Below the pieces are notes generated by a model. The model was not told where the DNA came from. It worked only from the letters and a program-made list of their open reading frames with translations, and ran no database searches. From the NCBI GenBank assembly GCA_002343685.1, contig DDRS01000034.1, forward strand, positions 1 to 64,000: a stretch of 64,000 bases of DNA, in the 5' to 3' direction. Shown here piece by piece: positions 49,760 through 58,270 of this stretch. The DNA is from Thiobacillus denitrificans. Lineage in GTDB: Bacteria; Pseudomonadota; Gammaproteobacteria; Burkholderiales; Thiobacillaceae. Each line of letters begins with the position of its first letter. Position 1 is the stretch's first letter. A program made the position numbers and the translations under genes.

Positions 49760-50538
49760 GCTTCCTCCCGCAGCAAGCGCCCAAGGATGCCTTCCTGGTC
49801 ATGTGCCGAGAAAAAATATGGATAGAGGCTACGATCCTTGGCGGCCTTACCCTTGCCGCCAAGCGCCTCGATCTGTTTCCGCATGTAATCCAGTTCCAGA
49901 TGCATCAGCAACACCGGAAAATTGACCCGGTTGTTCATTTTCTCCTCGCCAATCTGCTTGAAGCCCAGCATCCTTTCATAGAAGGCCTTGTGGCGGGGCA
50001 CGATCTCGATGATGGCGTCGGTACATTCGTGGATCACGCCATAGAGATACGCGATATGGATAAGGCTGGCGAGCAGTTGCTTGGAGCCGATATTCTCATC
50101 GATGGCAAGCTTGCTGAGCTCGCCGACCCGCTTGCCCTGCGCGCGAAGCGCATCGATTTCCGGCTTATAGATTTCGTCGGCCAGCATGCCTTCTTCCGAG
50201 TCATAACCGACCGTGACGGTACCGACGATTTTTTCCTGATGGAACGACAGAATCGTGATGCGATTGGGGTATTTTTTCAGTTGCGCCTTGGGGAAACCGC
50301 GCCAAGCATAGCGCTTCTGCACCAGCATGCTGGCATGATTGAACACCTCGTCCTGCTGCGCGAAACGCAGCTTGAAGAGTTTTTCGCCCAGACGCTCTTC
50401 CTGGGTTTCAGACTCCCCTTCCGACAACGGGCTCAAATCCTTGAGGCGGTAGGGCGACTCAAAGCTGATGATGGTTTTGTCAAAATCATCAGCGATGCTC
50501 CGGCCACGCCCGATCAACTTACTCAAACTCAGCGTCAC
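49756..50538 (-). CDS. N-acyl amino acid synthase FeeM-like acyltransferase
   Basis: 260 residues of the GNAT-like fold shared by autoinducer synthases and long-chain N-acyl amino acid synthases (FeeM). Recognisable parts are KLRFAQQDEVFNHASMLVQKRYAWRGF, NRITILSFHQEKIVGTVTVGYDS, VGELSKLAID and a C-terminal RHKAFYERMLGFKQIGEEKMNN. The family joins an acyl-ACP to an amino acid amine; the product here is unknown. GTG 50538 is chosen for AGGAG six bases upstream; the frame continues to 50577. The stop overlaps the ThiF-like gene by four bases. Such synthases have been linked to PEP-CTERM/exosortase genomes. Confidence 0.72.
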   Translation of the reverse strand: MTLSLSKLIGRGRSIADDFDKTIISFESPYRLKDLSPLSEGESETQEERLGEKLFKLRFAQQDEVFNHASMLVQKRYAWRGFPKAQLKKYPNRITILSFHQEKIVGTVTVGYDSEEGMLADEIYKPEIDALRAQGKRVGELSKLAIDENIGSKQLLASLIHIAYLYGVIHECTDAIIEIVPRHKAFYERMLGFKQIGEEKMNNRVNFPVLLMHLELDYMRKQIEALGGKGKAAKDRSLYPYFFSAHDQEGILGRLLREEA

Positions 50539-50609
50539 CTTGCGCTCCTGACATACCGGGGAAAATCCATTCCCCACCAGCTTTCTATCGGCCCCTATGG
50601 CACGAAAGT

Positions 50610-51620
50610 TTAGGTTCCAGCGCGCAACCAGCGTGCGGCGTCGCGCGCAAAATACGTCAACACACCGTCCGCTCCTGCACGTTTGAAGGCCATCAAGGCC
50701 TCCAGCACACAGGCCCGCTCATCCAGCCAGCCATTTTGTACCGCTGCCTTCAACATAGCGTATTCGCCGCTGACCTGATAGGCGTAGGTCGGCGCCCCGT
50801 ACGCGTCCTTGACCCGGCGAATGACGTCCAGATACGGCAGTCCCGGCTTCACCATGATCATATCGGCGCCTTCCTGTAAGTCCATGCCGACTTCCCACAG
50901 GGCTTCATCGCTGTTGGCCGGATCCATCTGATACGTGGTTTTGTTGCCCTTGCCCAAGTTGGCAGCCGATCCGACGGCATCGCGGAACGGCCCGTAAAAA
51001 CTGGAAGCATATTTGGCAGCATAGGCCAGGATGCGAGTATGGATATGTCCAGCCTCTTCGAGCGCGGCGCGGAGTGCCGCAACCCGCCCATCCATCATGT
51101 CGGAGGGGGCCACCACGTCAGCGCCCGCCTGGGCATGGGTCACGGCCTGCCGTGCCAGCACGGCCACCGTTTCGTCGTTCATGACGTAGCCGCTGTTGTC
51201 GAGCAGCCCATCCTGGCCATGGCTGGTATACGGATCGAGCGCTATATCGGTGATGATACCCAACTCGGGAAAGCGGCTTTTCAGCGCGGCCACGGTCCGT
51301 GGCACTAAGCCCTCGGGATTGAACGCCTCTTCCGCCCCCGAGGTCTTCAAGCCTGCATCGATCACCGGAAAAAGCGCCAAAGCAGGAATTCCCAATTTCA
51401 GGCAATCCTCGGCTACCGGCATCAGCAAATCGAGCGATAGCCGCTCGACACCCGGCATCGAACTCACTGCCTCGCGCTTGTTCTGGCCTTCCAGAACAAA
51501 TACCGGATAGATAAAATCACTAGGCGTAAGTGTGTGCTCACGCATCAGGCGCCGGGAAAAATCGTCGCGTCGCATGCGCCGCATCCGGCGGGCTGGGAAT
51601 TGGCCAAATGGCAGATTCAC
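50610..51620 (-). CDS. hemB: Delta-aminolevulinic acid dehydratase (porphobilinogen synthase)
   Basis: 336 residues. Schiff-base lysines lie in YAAKYASSFYGPFRDA and MIMVKPGLPYLDVI; PSDMMDGRV and YQVSGEYAM are also typical. The cysteine-rich zinc site of animal enzymes is replaced by DIALDPYTSHGQDGLL, as in Mg-dependent bacterial HemB. It joins two aminolevulinates into porphobilinogen. GTG 51620 is preferred because GGAG lies six bases before it; TTG 51632 would add four residues. The gene runs leftward from the interval holding the candidate small RNA. Confidence 0.96.
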   Translation of the reverse strand: MNLPFGQFPARRMRRMRRDDFSRRLMREHTLTPSDFIYPVFVLEGQNKREAVSSMPGVERLSLDLLMPVAEDCLKLGIPALALFPVIDAGLKTSGAEEAFNPEGLVPRTVAALKSRFPELGIITDIALDPYTSHGQDGLLDNSGYVMNDETVAVLARQAVTHAQAGADVVAPSDMMDGRVAALRAALEEAGHIHTRILAYAAKYASSFYGPFRDAVGSAANLGKGNKTTYQMDPANSDEALWEVGMDLQEGADMIMVKPGLPYLDVIRRVKDAYGAPTYAYQVSGEYAMLKAAVQNGWLDERACVLEALMAFKRAGADGVLTYFARDAARWLRAGT

Positions 51621-51700
51621 AAAGTTCTCCAAAAAATTTGTGGGTGGCTGGAACTATTTCAGCCTAGGGTTGCTCTACGGAATAGACGGTCTCGTATCGT

Positions 51701-51786
51701 CTCCCGCTTCTCCTCCCTGAGCGGGATGCCTTAATCCCCTTAAGGCATTTTTTAGCCCCGATCCCTCCCTTGGTCGGGGCTTTTTT
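51701..51786 (+). ncRNA. Candidate small RNA with anti-Shine-Dalgarno loops
   Basis: Three hairpins follow each other on the plus strand between hemB and ysxC. The first is CCCGCT/AGCGGG (51703-51708/51720-51725) with loop TCTCCTCCCTG. The second is TGCCTTAA/TTAAGGCA (51727-51734/51740-51747) with loop TCCCC and six T. The third is AGCCCCGA/TCGGGGCT (51754-51761/51774-51781) with loop TCCCTCCCTTGG and T run. All loops are pyrimidine-rich and complementary to Shine-Dalgarno sequences. Both flanking genes are on the other strand, so the T tails belong to no coding transcript. The 5' end and promoter were not located. Confidence 0.5.
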
Positions 51787-52429
51787 GTGGAGCGTCGCCA
51801 GGCACCGGGTTGGAGCCGGTCGTGACCGGGTGTGCATGGCCAAGCCAGCCTTCGATCAAAGCGGCGGCTTCTTCAGCACCCAAGCGGGAGAGACTTGAGA
51901 ACAGTTGCACAGTGACGCACGCTTGCGACATGAGTTCCTGCTTGACACGGCGCAACGTCAACGCTTTCTCGCTGTTCGAAAGTTTGTCGGCCTTCGACAG
52001 CAATATATGTACAGGCTTGCCCGTAGGCGTAAACCAGTCGAGCATCTGCCGGTCCAGCGGCGTAAGCGGGTGGCGCGCGTCCATGATCAACACCATGCCG
52101 ACCAGCGCCTCACGCTCCTGCAAATAACGCGACAGCAGGCTTTCCCATTTTGCTTTCACTTCCGGCGGCACTTTCGCATAGCCGTAGCCGGGCAGATCGA
52201 CCAGATAGGTGTCGGCATCCAGCTCGAAAAAATTGATAAGCTGCGTCCGCCCTGGCGTTTTGGACGTGAACGCCAGACGGTTTTTACGCGTTAACAGATT
52301 GATCGCACTGGATTTTCCGGCATTCGAGCGCCCGGCAAACGCAATTTCGGCACGACTGTAGGGCAAATCGCGCAGCTGGGCGACCGAGGTATGGAATTGA
52401 GCGCGATTGAGCACGGGCTTGGCAGTCAT
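51752..52429 (-). CDS. ysxC: Ribosome biogenesis GTP-binding protein YsxC/EngB
   Basis: 225 residues with the TrmE-Era-EngA-YihA-Septin GTPase motifs: G1 GRSNAGKSS (about 33), G2 TPGRTQLINFF, G3 DLPGYGYAKV and G4 SKADKL. The TPGRT and YGYAK signatures identify EngB, needed for late 50S assembly. Its C-terminal tail (SPDQGRDRG) is encoded within the plus-strand terminator hairpin at 51754-51781, which is unusual and suggests the tail is not under strong constraint. It is divergent from cytochrome c4. Confidence 0.95.
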   Translation of the reverse strand: MTAKPVLNRAQFHTSVAQLRDLPYSRAEIAFAGRSNAGKSSAINLLTRKNRLAFTSKTPGRTQLINFFELDADTYLVDLPGYGYAKVPPEVKAKWESLLSRYLQEREALVGMVLIMDARHPLTPLDRQMLDWFTPTGKPVHILLSKADKLSNSEKALTLRRVKQELMSQACVTVQLFSSLSRLGAEEAAALIEGWLGHAHPVTTGSNPVPGDAPQKSPDQGRDRG

Positions 52430-52486
52430 ATTAGTTGCCGCTAAACTACCCGTTTTCCCAAGTTTTGCAAGCTTCAGGAGCTTTTG

Positions 52487-53113
52487 ATGAAACTCGTCGT
52501 CTCACTGGTTGCCGCACTGGCCGCCACCTCCGCTTTTGCCAACGAACCTGCTGCGGGCCCGGCCAGCAAAGGCGATCCCAAGGCGGCTGAAAGCATCGTC
52601 AATCAAGTCTGCGCAGGCTGCCACGCGGCGGACGGCAACAGCACCGTCGCGGCCAACCCCAGGCTAGCCGGTCTGAATGCGGAATACATCGACAAACAGC
52701 TCACCAACTTCAAGTCAGGTGAGCGCAAGAATGCGGTGATGGGCGGCATCGTCGCCAGCCTCAGTCCGCAGGACATGCTGAACTTGGCGGCCTACTTCAG
52801 CGCCCAGCAGCCCAAGCCCGGGACCTCCAAGGATCAGGAACTGGCACTGCTGGGCCAGAAGATCTTCCGTGGCGGCGTACAAGGCGCTGGCGTGCCGGCG
52901 TGCGCATCCTGCCACGGCCCACAGGGCAAGGGCGTCCCCGTCCAGTTTCCGCGCCTGGCCGGACAGCACAGCGAATACATTTACGCACAGCTGAACAATT
53001 TCCGCCTTGAGACGCGTGCCAACGACGGCGCCAAGATGATGCGCACCATCGCGGCGAAGATGACGGATGCTGACATGAAAGCCGTGGCTGCTTATATTCA
53101 GGGCTTGCGTTAA
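52487..53113 (+). CDS. Cytochrome c4, diheme periplasmic cytochrome
   Basis: 208 residues with a signal peptide (MKLVVSLVAALAATSAFA). Two heme-binding motifs are CAGCH (about 41) and CASCH (about 135), each within a class I cytochrome c fold; methionines after each heme are candidate axial ligands. Cytochrome c4 carries electrons to terminal oxidases or denitrification enzymes. CAGGAG lies six bases upstream of ATG 52487. The resB-ccsB heme attachment genes follow directly, consistent with supply of this protein. Confidence 0.93.
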   Translation: MKLVVSLVAALAATSAFANEPAAGPASKGDPKAAESIVNQVCAGCHAADGNSTVAANPRLAGLNAEYIDKQLTNFKSGERKNAVMGGIVASLSPQDMLNLAAYFSAQQPKPGTSKDQELALLGQKIFRGGVQGAGVPACASCHGPQGKGVPVQFPRLAGQHSEYIYAQLNNFRLETRANDGAKMMRTIAAKMTDADMKAVAAYIQGLR

Positions 53114-53140
53114 ACTTATTGACCGCATCCGAGTCGATGA

Positions 53141-53168
53141 AAGGGTGACGCAGGTCACCCTTTTTTTT
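53141..53168 (+). terminator. Intrinsic terminator after cytochrome c4
   Basis: AAGGGTGAC (53141-53149) pairs with GTCACCCTT (53154-53162) around GCAG and runs into a T tract of eight. It lies 27 bases past the stop, separating the cytochrome gene from resB. Confidence 0.9.
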
Positions 53169-53197
53169 CTGGTGCCCTAGAGGGTATTGCTGCCCCC

Positions 53198-55210
53198 ATG
53201 AATTCCACGTCCCCGTCCTTCGGAAAATCCGTATTCGAGCTGTTGAGCTCGATGCGTTTCGCGATCAGCCTGCTGTCCATCCTGGCTGTCGCCTCTATTA
53301 TCGGGACCGTACTGAAGCAGGCCGAGCCCTACAACAACTACATCATCCAGTTCGGGCCGTTCTGGTTCGAGGCCTATGAAAAACTGGGGTTGTACGATGT
53401 CTATCACGCAGCCTGGTTTCTGGTCATCCTGACCTTTCTGGTCGTCTCCACCACCGTCTGTATTTACCGTAATGCGCCAAACTTCGCTCGCGAGATGAAA
53501 AGCTTTCGCGAGCACGTCAGCGAACAATCGCTGAACGCATTCAAGCACAAGCACGAGGCTGTCACGACCCAGACGCCCGAAGCCCTCGCTGCCCGCGTGC
53601 AGCACTACCTCGAAGGCCAGGGCTACAAGGTGAAGAACCTGCCGCGAGAGGAAGGCGTATTGCTCGCCGCAAAAGCCGGCAGCTGGAATCGTCTCGGCTA
53701 TTTTCTCGCGCACTCGGCCATCGTGATGATCTGCATCGGCGGCCTGATAGACGGCAATCTGGTATTCAAGGTGCAGCAACTGCTGGGCTACAAGAAAATT
53801 GAGACCCGCGACATTCCGCAGAGCCAGGTACCGGCAATTTCGCGTCTATCCCCCTCCAATCCGTCGTTTCGCGGAAGCGTGCAGATCCCGGAAGGGTCCA
53901 GTGCCGACGTGGTTTTTCTGAATGTGGCTGACGGCTATCTGGTTCAGGATCTGCCTTTCACCGTGGCACTCAAGCAATTCCGCATCGAACATTACACGAC
54001 GGGGCAACCCAAGAATTTCGAGAGCGACCTCGAAATATTCGACCGCTCCGGAAAGAAAATCCGCGATGCGACAATTGCCGTCAACCATCCGTTGATCCAG
54101 GACGGTATCGCGATCTACCAGGCCAGCTTTGCCGATGGCGGCACGCGGCTGAGCCTCCGCGGCTGGAACCTGTTTGCGCCTACGGACGCGCCTTTCCCGA
54201 TCGAAGGCACCGTGCACCAGAATGCCACGCTGACCAGCGTGGCAGGCGACTACACGCTGGAGTTCACCGATTTCCGGCCTTTCAATATCGAGAACATGGG
54301 CGGCGACGCCGCCGAGACCGGCAGCACCATGAGTGTGCTGGGCGGCAGCCCGATCAGCGACAAGAAGCATCTGCGCAATGTCGGCCCCAGTTTCCAGTAC
54401 AAGCTGCGCGATTCGCGCGGGCAGGCACATGAGTTCAGCAATTACATGCTGCCGCTCGAACTCGATGGCCGCTGGTACATGATGTCGGGCGTACGCGACG
54501 CGCCGAACGAGGCCTTCCGCTACATGCGCATGCCCCTCGACGCGGACGGCAACATCGAGACGTTCATGCGGCTGCGTGGCGCCCTGCTGAATCCTGAATG
54601 GCGGCACGAAATCGCTGCCAATTTTGCCCATCAAGCCCTGCCGAAAAATGCATCGGACCCGCAAATCGAGGGCAAGCTGACCAATAGTGCCGTACAGGTG
54701 CTGGCCTTGTTTGCCAAAGGCGGGTTTCAGACCCTGGGCCAGTTCATCGAAGCAAACGTACCCGCCGCCGAGCGCGAAAAAGCGGCAGGGACCTATCTGC
54801 GCATTCTTGAACTTACGGCATACGAGGCCCTGAGAATCGCCAATCGCCAGGCCCATCTGCCCGAACCCAAGCCCGATGACGCTACCGGCTGGCTGGTACG
54901 CGACACGCTCAACAGCGTCAGCGACATGTTCGTCTACGGCGCGCCGATCTACCTGCAGTTGATGCATTATGACGAGGTCAAGGCGAGCGGCCTGCAGCTT
55001 ACCCGGTCGCCCGGGAAGAACGTGGTCTATTTAGGTTCGTTTTTGCTGACACTCGGCGTATTCTTCATGCTCTTTGTACGCGAACGCCGGGTCTGGTTGC
55101 GCATCAAACCTGGCCACGCCCTGCTGGCCATGTCGTCGGCCAAACACACGATAGACTTCGAAAAAGAGTTTACCCAACACGCCCAGGCGCTCGACACGCT
55201 TGCCAAGTAA
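53198..55210 (+). CDS. resB: Cytochrome c biogenesis protein ResB (system II)
   Basis: 670 residues. Three N-terminal membrane segments (about 18-38, 65-90, 165-190) and one near 605-625 enclose a large periplasmic domain. The opening SVFELLSSMRFAISLLSILAVASIIGTVLKQ is the ResB signature. With CcsB/ResC it forms the system II synthetase that carries heme across the membrane and attaches it to CXXCH apocytochromes. ccsB starts 16 bases downstream. Confidence 0.95.
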   Translation: MNSTSPSFGKSVFELLSSMRFAISLLSILAVASIIGTVLKQAEPYNNYIIQFGPFWFEAYEKLGLYDVYHAAWFLVILTFLVVSTTVCIYRNAPNFAREMKSFREHVSEQSLNAFKHKHEAVTTQTPEALAARVQHYLEGQGYKVKNLPREEGVLLAAKAGSWNRLGYFLAHSAIVMICIGGLIDGNLVFKVQQLLGYKKIETRDIPQSQVPAISRLSPSNPSFRGSVQIPEGSSADVVFLNVADGYLVQDLPFTVALKQFRIEHYTTGQPKNFESDLEIFDRSGKKIRDATIAVNHPLIQDGIAIYQASFADGGTRLSLRGWNLFAPTDAPFPIEGTVHQNATLTSVAGDYTLEFTDFRPFNIENMGGDAAETGSTMSVLGGSPISDKKHLRNVGPSFQYKLRDSRGQAHEFSNYMLPLELDGRWYMMSGVRDAPNEAFRYMRMPLDADGNIETFMRLRGALLNPEWRHEIAANFAHQALPKNASDPQIEGKLTNSAVQVLALFAKGGFQTLGQFIEANVPAAEREKAAGTYLRILELTAYEALRIANRQAHLPEPKPDDATGWLVRDTLNSVSDMFVYGAPIYLQLMHYDEVKASGLQLTRSPGKNVVYLGSFLLTLGVFFMLFVRERRVWLRIKPGHALLAMSSAKHTIDFEKEFTQHAQALDTLAK

Positions 55211-55226
55211 TCCGGAGGTCACAATC

Positions 55227-56366
55227 ATGGAACTCGCCCTGCATCAACCCGCCCCGCTCCTGAAGCGCCTGTCGTGGTTCGATTGGCTGTTCGCCGTCAT
55301 CATTGCGTCGAGCGGCCTGTTCGCGCTCTCGCGTTTCGGCGAATTCATGGATCCGTACGAAAAGGGCATCCTGCTGGCGGCCATTCCGGCGCTGGCGGTG
55401 TTCGGCTGGTTCTGGAAATCGTTCCGCCCGCTCTTCATCATTGTCGGCGCGGTCAGCCTGTTCGCCATCAGCCAGTACCACGGCAACCTGGCACGCATGG
55501 ATGAAGCCTTCTTCCTCAAGTACCTGATTTCCAGCCAGGCCGCCATCATGTGGATGTGCGCCTTGTTCGTGCTCGCCACCCTGACCTATTGGGTAGGCTT
55601 GCTGGCACGTTCCGCGTTCACGATGAAAACGGCTACCGCGATGACGTGGTCTGCCGTCGCGCTGGGTTTCATCGGCCTGATGGTGCGCTGGTACGAGTCC
55701 TACCTGATCGGCACCGACGTCGGCCATATTCCGGTATCCAACCTGTACGAAGTGTTCGTACTGTTCTGCCTGATCACCGCGATGCTGTACCTGTATTACG
55801 AAGCGCGTTACCAGACGAGGCAGATGGGCGCCTTCGTGCTGCTGGTGATCTCGGCAGCCGTGGGCTTCATCCTGTGGTATGCCCTGGATCGCGGCGCACA
55901 TGAGATCCAGCCGCTGGTACCGGCACTCAAATCCTGGTGGATGAAGCTGCACGTCCCTGCCAACTTCATCGGATACGGCTCGTTCTCGATTTCCGCCATG
56001 CTGGGCGCCGCCTACCTGCTGGCGCAGCGCGGCATCCTCGCCAGCCGCCTGCCCAAGCTGGAAGTGATCGACGACATCATGTACAAGTCCATCGCGATCG
56101 GCTTCGCCTTCTTCACGATTGCCACCATCCTCGGTGCAATGTGGGCAGCCGAGGCCTGGGGCGGCTATTGGTCGTGGGATCCGAAGGAAACCTGGGCGCT
56201 GATCGTGTGGCTCAATTATGCCGCCTGGCTGCACATTCGCCTGGTCAAGGGACTGCGCGGACCGATGCTCGCATGGTGGGCGCTGGGCGGCCTGCTCGTC
56301 ACGACGTTCGCCTTCCTCGGCGTGAACATGTTCCTGTCGGGCCTGCATTCCTACGGCACGCTGTAA
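55227..56366 (+). CDS. ccsB: Cytochrome c biogenesis protein CcsB/ResC (heme handling)
   Basis: 379 residues with about eight membrane helices. The WWD heme-handling loop is WGGYWSWDPKETWALIVWL, and membrane-flanking histidines are in KLHVPANFIGYG and HIRLVKGL. It presents heme to the periplasm with ResB. The start is ATG 55227, with CCGGAGG nine bases upstream. It is the last clearly operonic gene of resB-ccsB; the TlpA-like gene follows after 113 bases. Confidence 0.95.
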   Translation: MELALHQPAPLLKRLSWFDWLFAVIIASSGLFALSRFGEFMDPYEKGILLAAIPALAVFGWFWKSFRPLFIIVGAVSLFAISQYHGNLARMDEAFFLKYLISSQAAIMWMCALFVLATLTYWVGLLARSAFTMKTATAMTWSAVALGFIGLMVRWYESYLIGTDVGHIPVSNLYEVFVLFCLITAMLYLYYEARYQTRQMGAFVLLVISAAVGFILWYALDRGAHEIQPLVPALKSWWMKLHVPANFIGYGSFSISAMLGAAYLLAQRGILASRLPKLEVIDDIMYKSIAIGFAFFTIATILGAMWAAEAWGGYWSWDPKETWALIVWLNYAAWLHIRLVKGLRGPMLAWWALGGLLVTTFAFLGVNMFLSGLHSYGTL

Positions 56367-56479
56367 ACAGCCGGCCTTGATGGCTGTGTCTCCCCGCGTT
56401 CCCCGGCAGACCGGGCTGCCTAAACGCCCCCTCCCCATCCTGTTTTCAGGATGAGGGACTTAACGACGCACCATCCCCT

Positions 56480-57007
56480 ATGCAAAAAAAACTGCTATAT
56501 GGCCTCCCCCTGGTCCTGGCTGCGCTGGCGGCGGGAATCTGGATGGCGCAGGCACACTATGCGCCCAAAACACCCGCTGCGTCCGCGGTCTCGGGGCTGT
56601 GGCAGCTCGGTTTTCCGGATGCGCAAGGACACCGGCAACCGCTGTCGCAATGGCGCGGGCAAGTCGTCGTCCTGAATTTCTGGGCCAGCTGGTGTGCGCC
56701 GTGTCGCGAGGAAATACCGGACTTCGTTGCCCTGCGCAGCCAATATCGGTCCAAAGGTGTGGAATTTGTCGGCATCGCCATCGACAATTCGGCCAACGTC
56801 GCACAATTCCTGCAACATGTGTCGGTCAATTATCCGATCCTGATCGGCGAGGGAGCCGCGCATAACCTGGCCCGACAGCTTGGCAACCCGAGCGGCGCGC
56901 TACCGTATACGATCGTGCTCGATCGCGACGGCCATGTCGCATTGAGCCACCTGGGCCGGCTGCCGCGCGCTACGCTCGAACACGCTCTGGGCAAAATCGG
57001 CTCATAG
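56480..57007 (+). CDS. TlpA-like membrane-anchored periplasmic thioredoxin
   Basis: 175 residues. An N-terminal signal anchor (about 5-25) is followed by an AhpC/TSA-Redoxin-like domain with ASWCAPCREEIPDF (Cys about 74 and 77) and cis-Pro in GALPYTIVLDRDG. Such proteins keep apocytochrome or other periplasmic cysteines reduced. Its place after resB-ccsB suggests the CcsX/ResA role in system II cytochrome c maturation. Confidence 0.9.
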   Translation: MQKKLLYGLPLVLAALAAGIWMAQAHYAPKTPAASAVSGLWQLGFPDAQGHRQPLSQWRGQVVVLNFWASWCAPCREEIPDFVALRSQYRSKGVEFVGIAIDNSANVAQFLQHVSVNYPILIGEGAAHNLARQLGNPSGALPYTIVLDRDGHVALSHLGRLPRATLEHALGKIGS

Positions 57008-57065
57008 TTGCGATTTAGCGTCAATATCTGGACAATTTACCCCCATTTACGGCAAACTCGCCGCC

Positions 57066-57596
57066 ATGACGACCAAACGAACCAGCCGCACGTCGGCCAA
57101 ATCGGTCCCCAGTCTGCGCCCACATGTCCTGGTGTTGCATGGCCCCAATCTCAATTTGCTGGGCAGCCGCGAACCCAAACATTACGGTCTCGCCACGCTC
57201 GACGACATCAATCGTGCTTTAGTCAACCTGGGAGAAGCCTCCGGGGCACACGTCGAAACCTTTCAGCACAACCATGAAGGCGCCCTGATCGACCGGCTGC
57301 ACGAGGCTGCCCGCGACCACGTGGATTTCATCGTCATCAATCCGGCGGCCTACACCCACACCAGCGTTGCGCTGCGCGACGCACTGGCGGCGACCGCCAT
57401 TCCATTTGTCGAAGTTCATCTTTCCAATATTCACGCGCGCGAATCCTTCCGCCACCACTCGTATTTCTCCGACCTCGCCGTTGGCGTGGTGTCCGGTCTG
57501 GGCGCGCACGGCTACGAACTGGCGCTGGAATATGCGCTGCGTCACCTTCAAAACAGGACCCCCCATGGATCTCAGAAAACTGAAAAAGCTCATTGA
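57066..57596 (+). CDS. aroQ: 3-dehydroquinate dehydratase, type II
   Basis: 176 residues. The core begins at VLVLHGPNLNLLGSREP (about 22); FQHNHEGALIDRLHEA, INPAAYTHTSVALRDAL and VEVHLSNIHARESFRHHS are family motifs. It dehydrates 3-dehydroquinate in the shikimate pathway. An N-terminal extension of about 18 Lys/Arg/Ser-rich residues is unusual; no start closer to the core was identified. The 3' end overlaps accB by 32 bases. aroQ-accB-accC-prmA is a conserved order. Confidence 0.95.
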   Translation: MTTKRTSRTSAKSVPSLRPHVLVLHGPNLNLLGSREPKHYGLATLDDINRALVNLGEASGAHVETFQHNHEGALIDRLHEAARDHVDFIVINPAAYTHTSVALRDALAATAIPFVEVHLSNIHARESFRHHSYFSDLAVGVVSGLGAHGYELALEYALRHLQNRTPHGSQKTEKAH

Positions 57597-58011
57597 CCTG
57601 GTTGAAGCCTCGGGCATTGCCGAGCTGGAAATCACCGAGGGCGAAGAAAAAGTCCGCATCGCCAAAAGCATCGCAGGCGCGCCGATGATGATGGCGCACG
57701 CCCCGCAAATGATACAGACGGCTGCCCCGGTCGCGGCCCTCCCCGTCGCGGCCCCGGTGGAAGACGCTGTCCCCGAGGGGCATGTCGTGCGTTCACCCAT
57801 GGTCGGCACCTTCTACCGCGCTCCGGCACCCGGTTCCAAAAACTTTGCCGAGGTCGGCCAGAATGTGAATGCCGGCGACACGCTGTGCATCATCGAGGCA
57901 ATGAAGCTGCTGAACGAGATCGAGGCGGATCAGGGTGGCGTCATCAAGGCCATCCTGGTCGAAAATGGTCAGCCGGTGGAATACGGCGAACCCTTGTTTG
58001 TGATTGCTTGA
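57565..58011 (+). CDS. accB: Biotin carboxyl carrier protein of acetyl-CoA carboxylase
   Basis: 148 residues. The N-terminal helical domain (MDLRKLKKLIDLVEASG) and an Ala/Pro-rich linker (about 35-70) lead to a biotinyl domain with biotinylated Lys114 in IEAMKLLNEIE. It carries CO2 from AccC to the carboxyltransferase for fatty acid synthesis. ATG 57565 lies inside the aroQ coding end (32-base overlap). The normal tight link to accC is interrupted by about 250 bases of repeat and duplicated sequence. Confidence 0.96.
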   Translation: MDLRKLKKLIDLVEASGIAELEITEGEEKVRIAKSIAGAPMMMAHAPQMIQTAAPVAALPVAAPVEDAVPEGHVVRSPMVGTFYRAPAPGSKNFAEVGQNVNAGDTLCIIEAMKLLNEIEADQGGVIKAILVENGQPVEYGEPLFVIA

Positions 58012-58017
58012 GGAAAG

Positions 58018-58130
58018 GATTCAGGGGCCAGGGTCAGGGATTCAGGGTCAGGGAAGGTGCTTCAAGCCTCGTTCATTTGACGCGGCAATGGCGCGCATCC
58101 CCTGAATCCTGAATCCCGAATCCTGCCCCT
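58018..58130. repeat. Intergenic inverted repeat, TCAGGGATTC family, copy 1
   Basis: Left arm: repeated GATTCAGGG/GGTCAGGG units (58018-58054). Core: GACGCGGCAATGGCGCG near 58079. Right arm: CCCCTGAATCCTGAATCCC (from 58099). The same arms and GACGCGGCAA core recur in shorter form at 63002-63073. It is non-coding and separates accB from accC. Confidence 0.65.
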
Positions 58131-58141
58131 CCCCCTAAACC

Positions 58142-58270
58142 ATGTTTGAAAAAATCCTCATCGCCAACCGCGGAGACCAGCTGCCGTCAGGCAGCGCAGC
58201 GGCGAAGCCAAAACGCGCAACGGCCGAAGGCCGTCAGGGCGATTTCGCCGCGGAGAACCCAAATGTTTGA
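58142..58270 (+). pseudogene. Duplicated accC 5' end forming a 42-codon upstream frame
   Basis: This frame begins MFEKILIANRG, identical in protein to the true accC start at 58263, but several codons differ at the third base (AAA/AAG, ATC/ATT, CTC/CTG, GCC/GCA). After eleven codons the similarity ends; it continues as a Lys/Ala/Arg-rich tail and stops at TGA 58268-58270, overlapping the first codons of accC. It looks like a remnant of another biotin carboxylase start, or a translated leader peptide. Confidence 0.6.

Noticed and set aside
58146..58262. Longer start for accC adding 39 residues
   Set aside because: The family begins at MFEKILIANRGE; the extension is read out of frame through the duplicated fragment.
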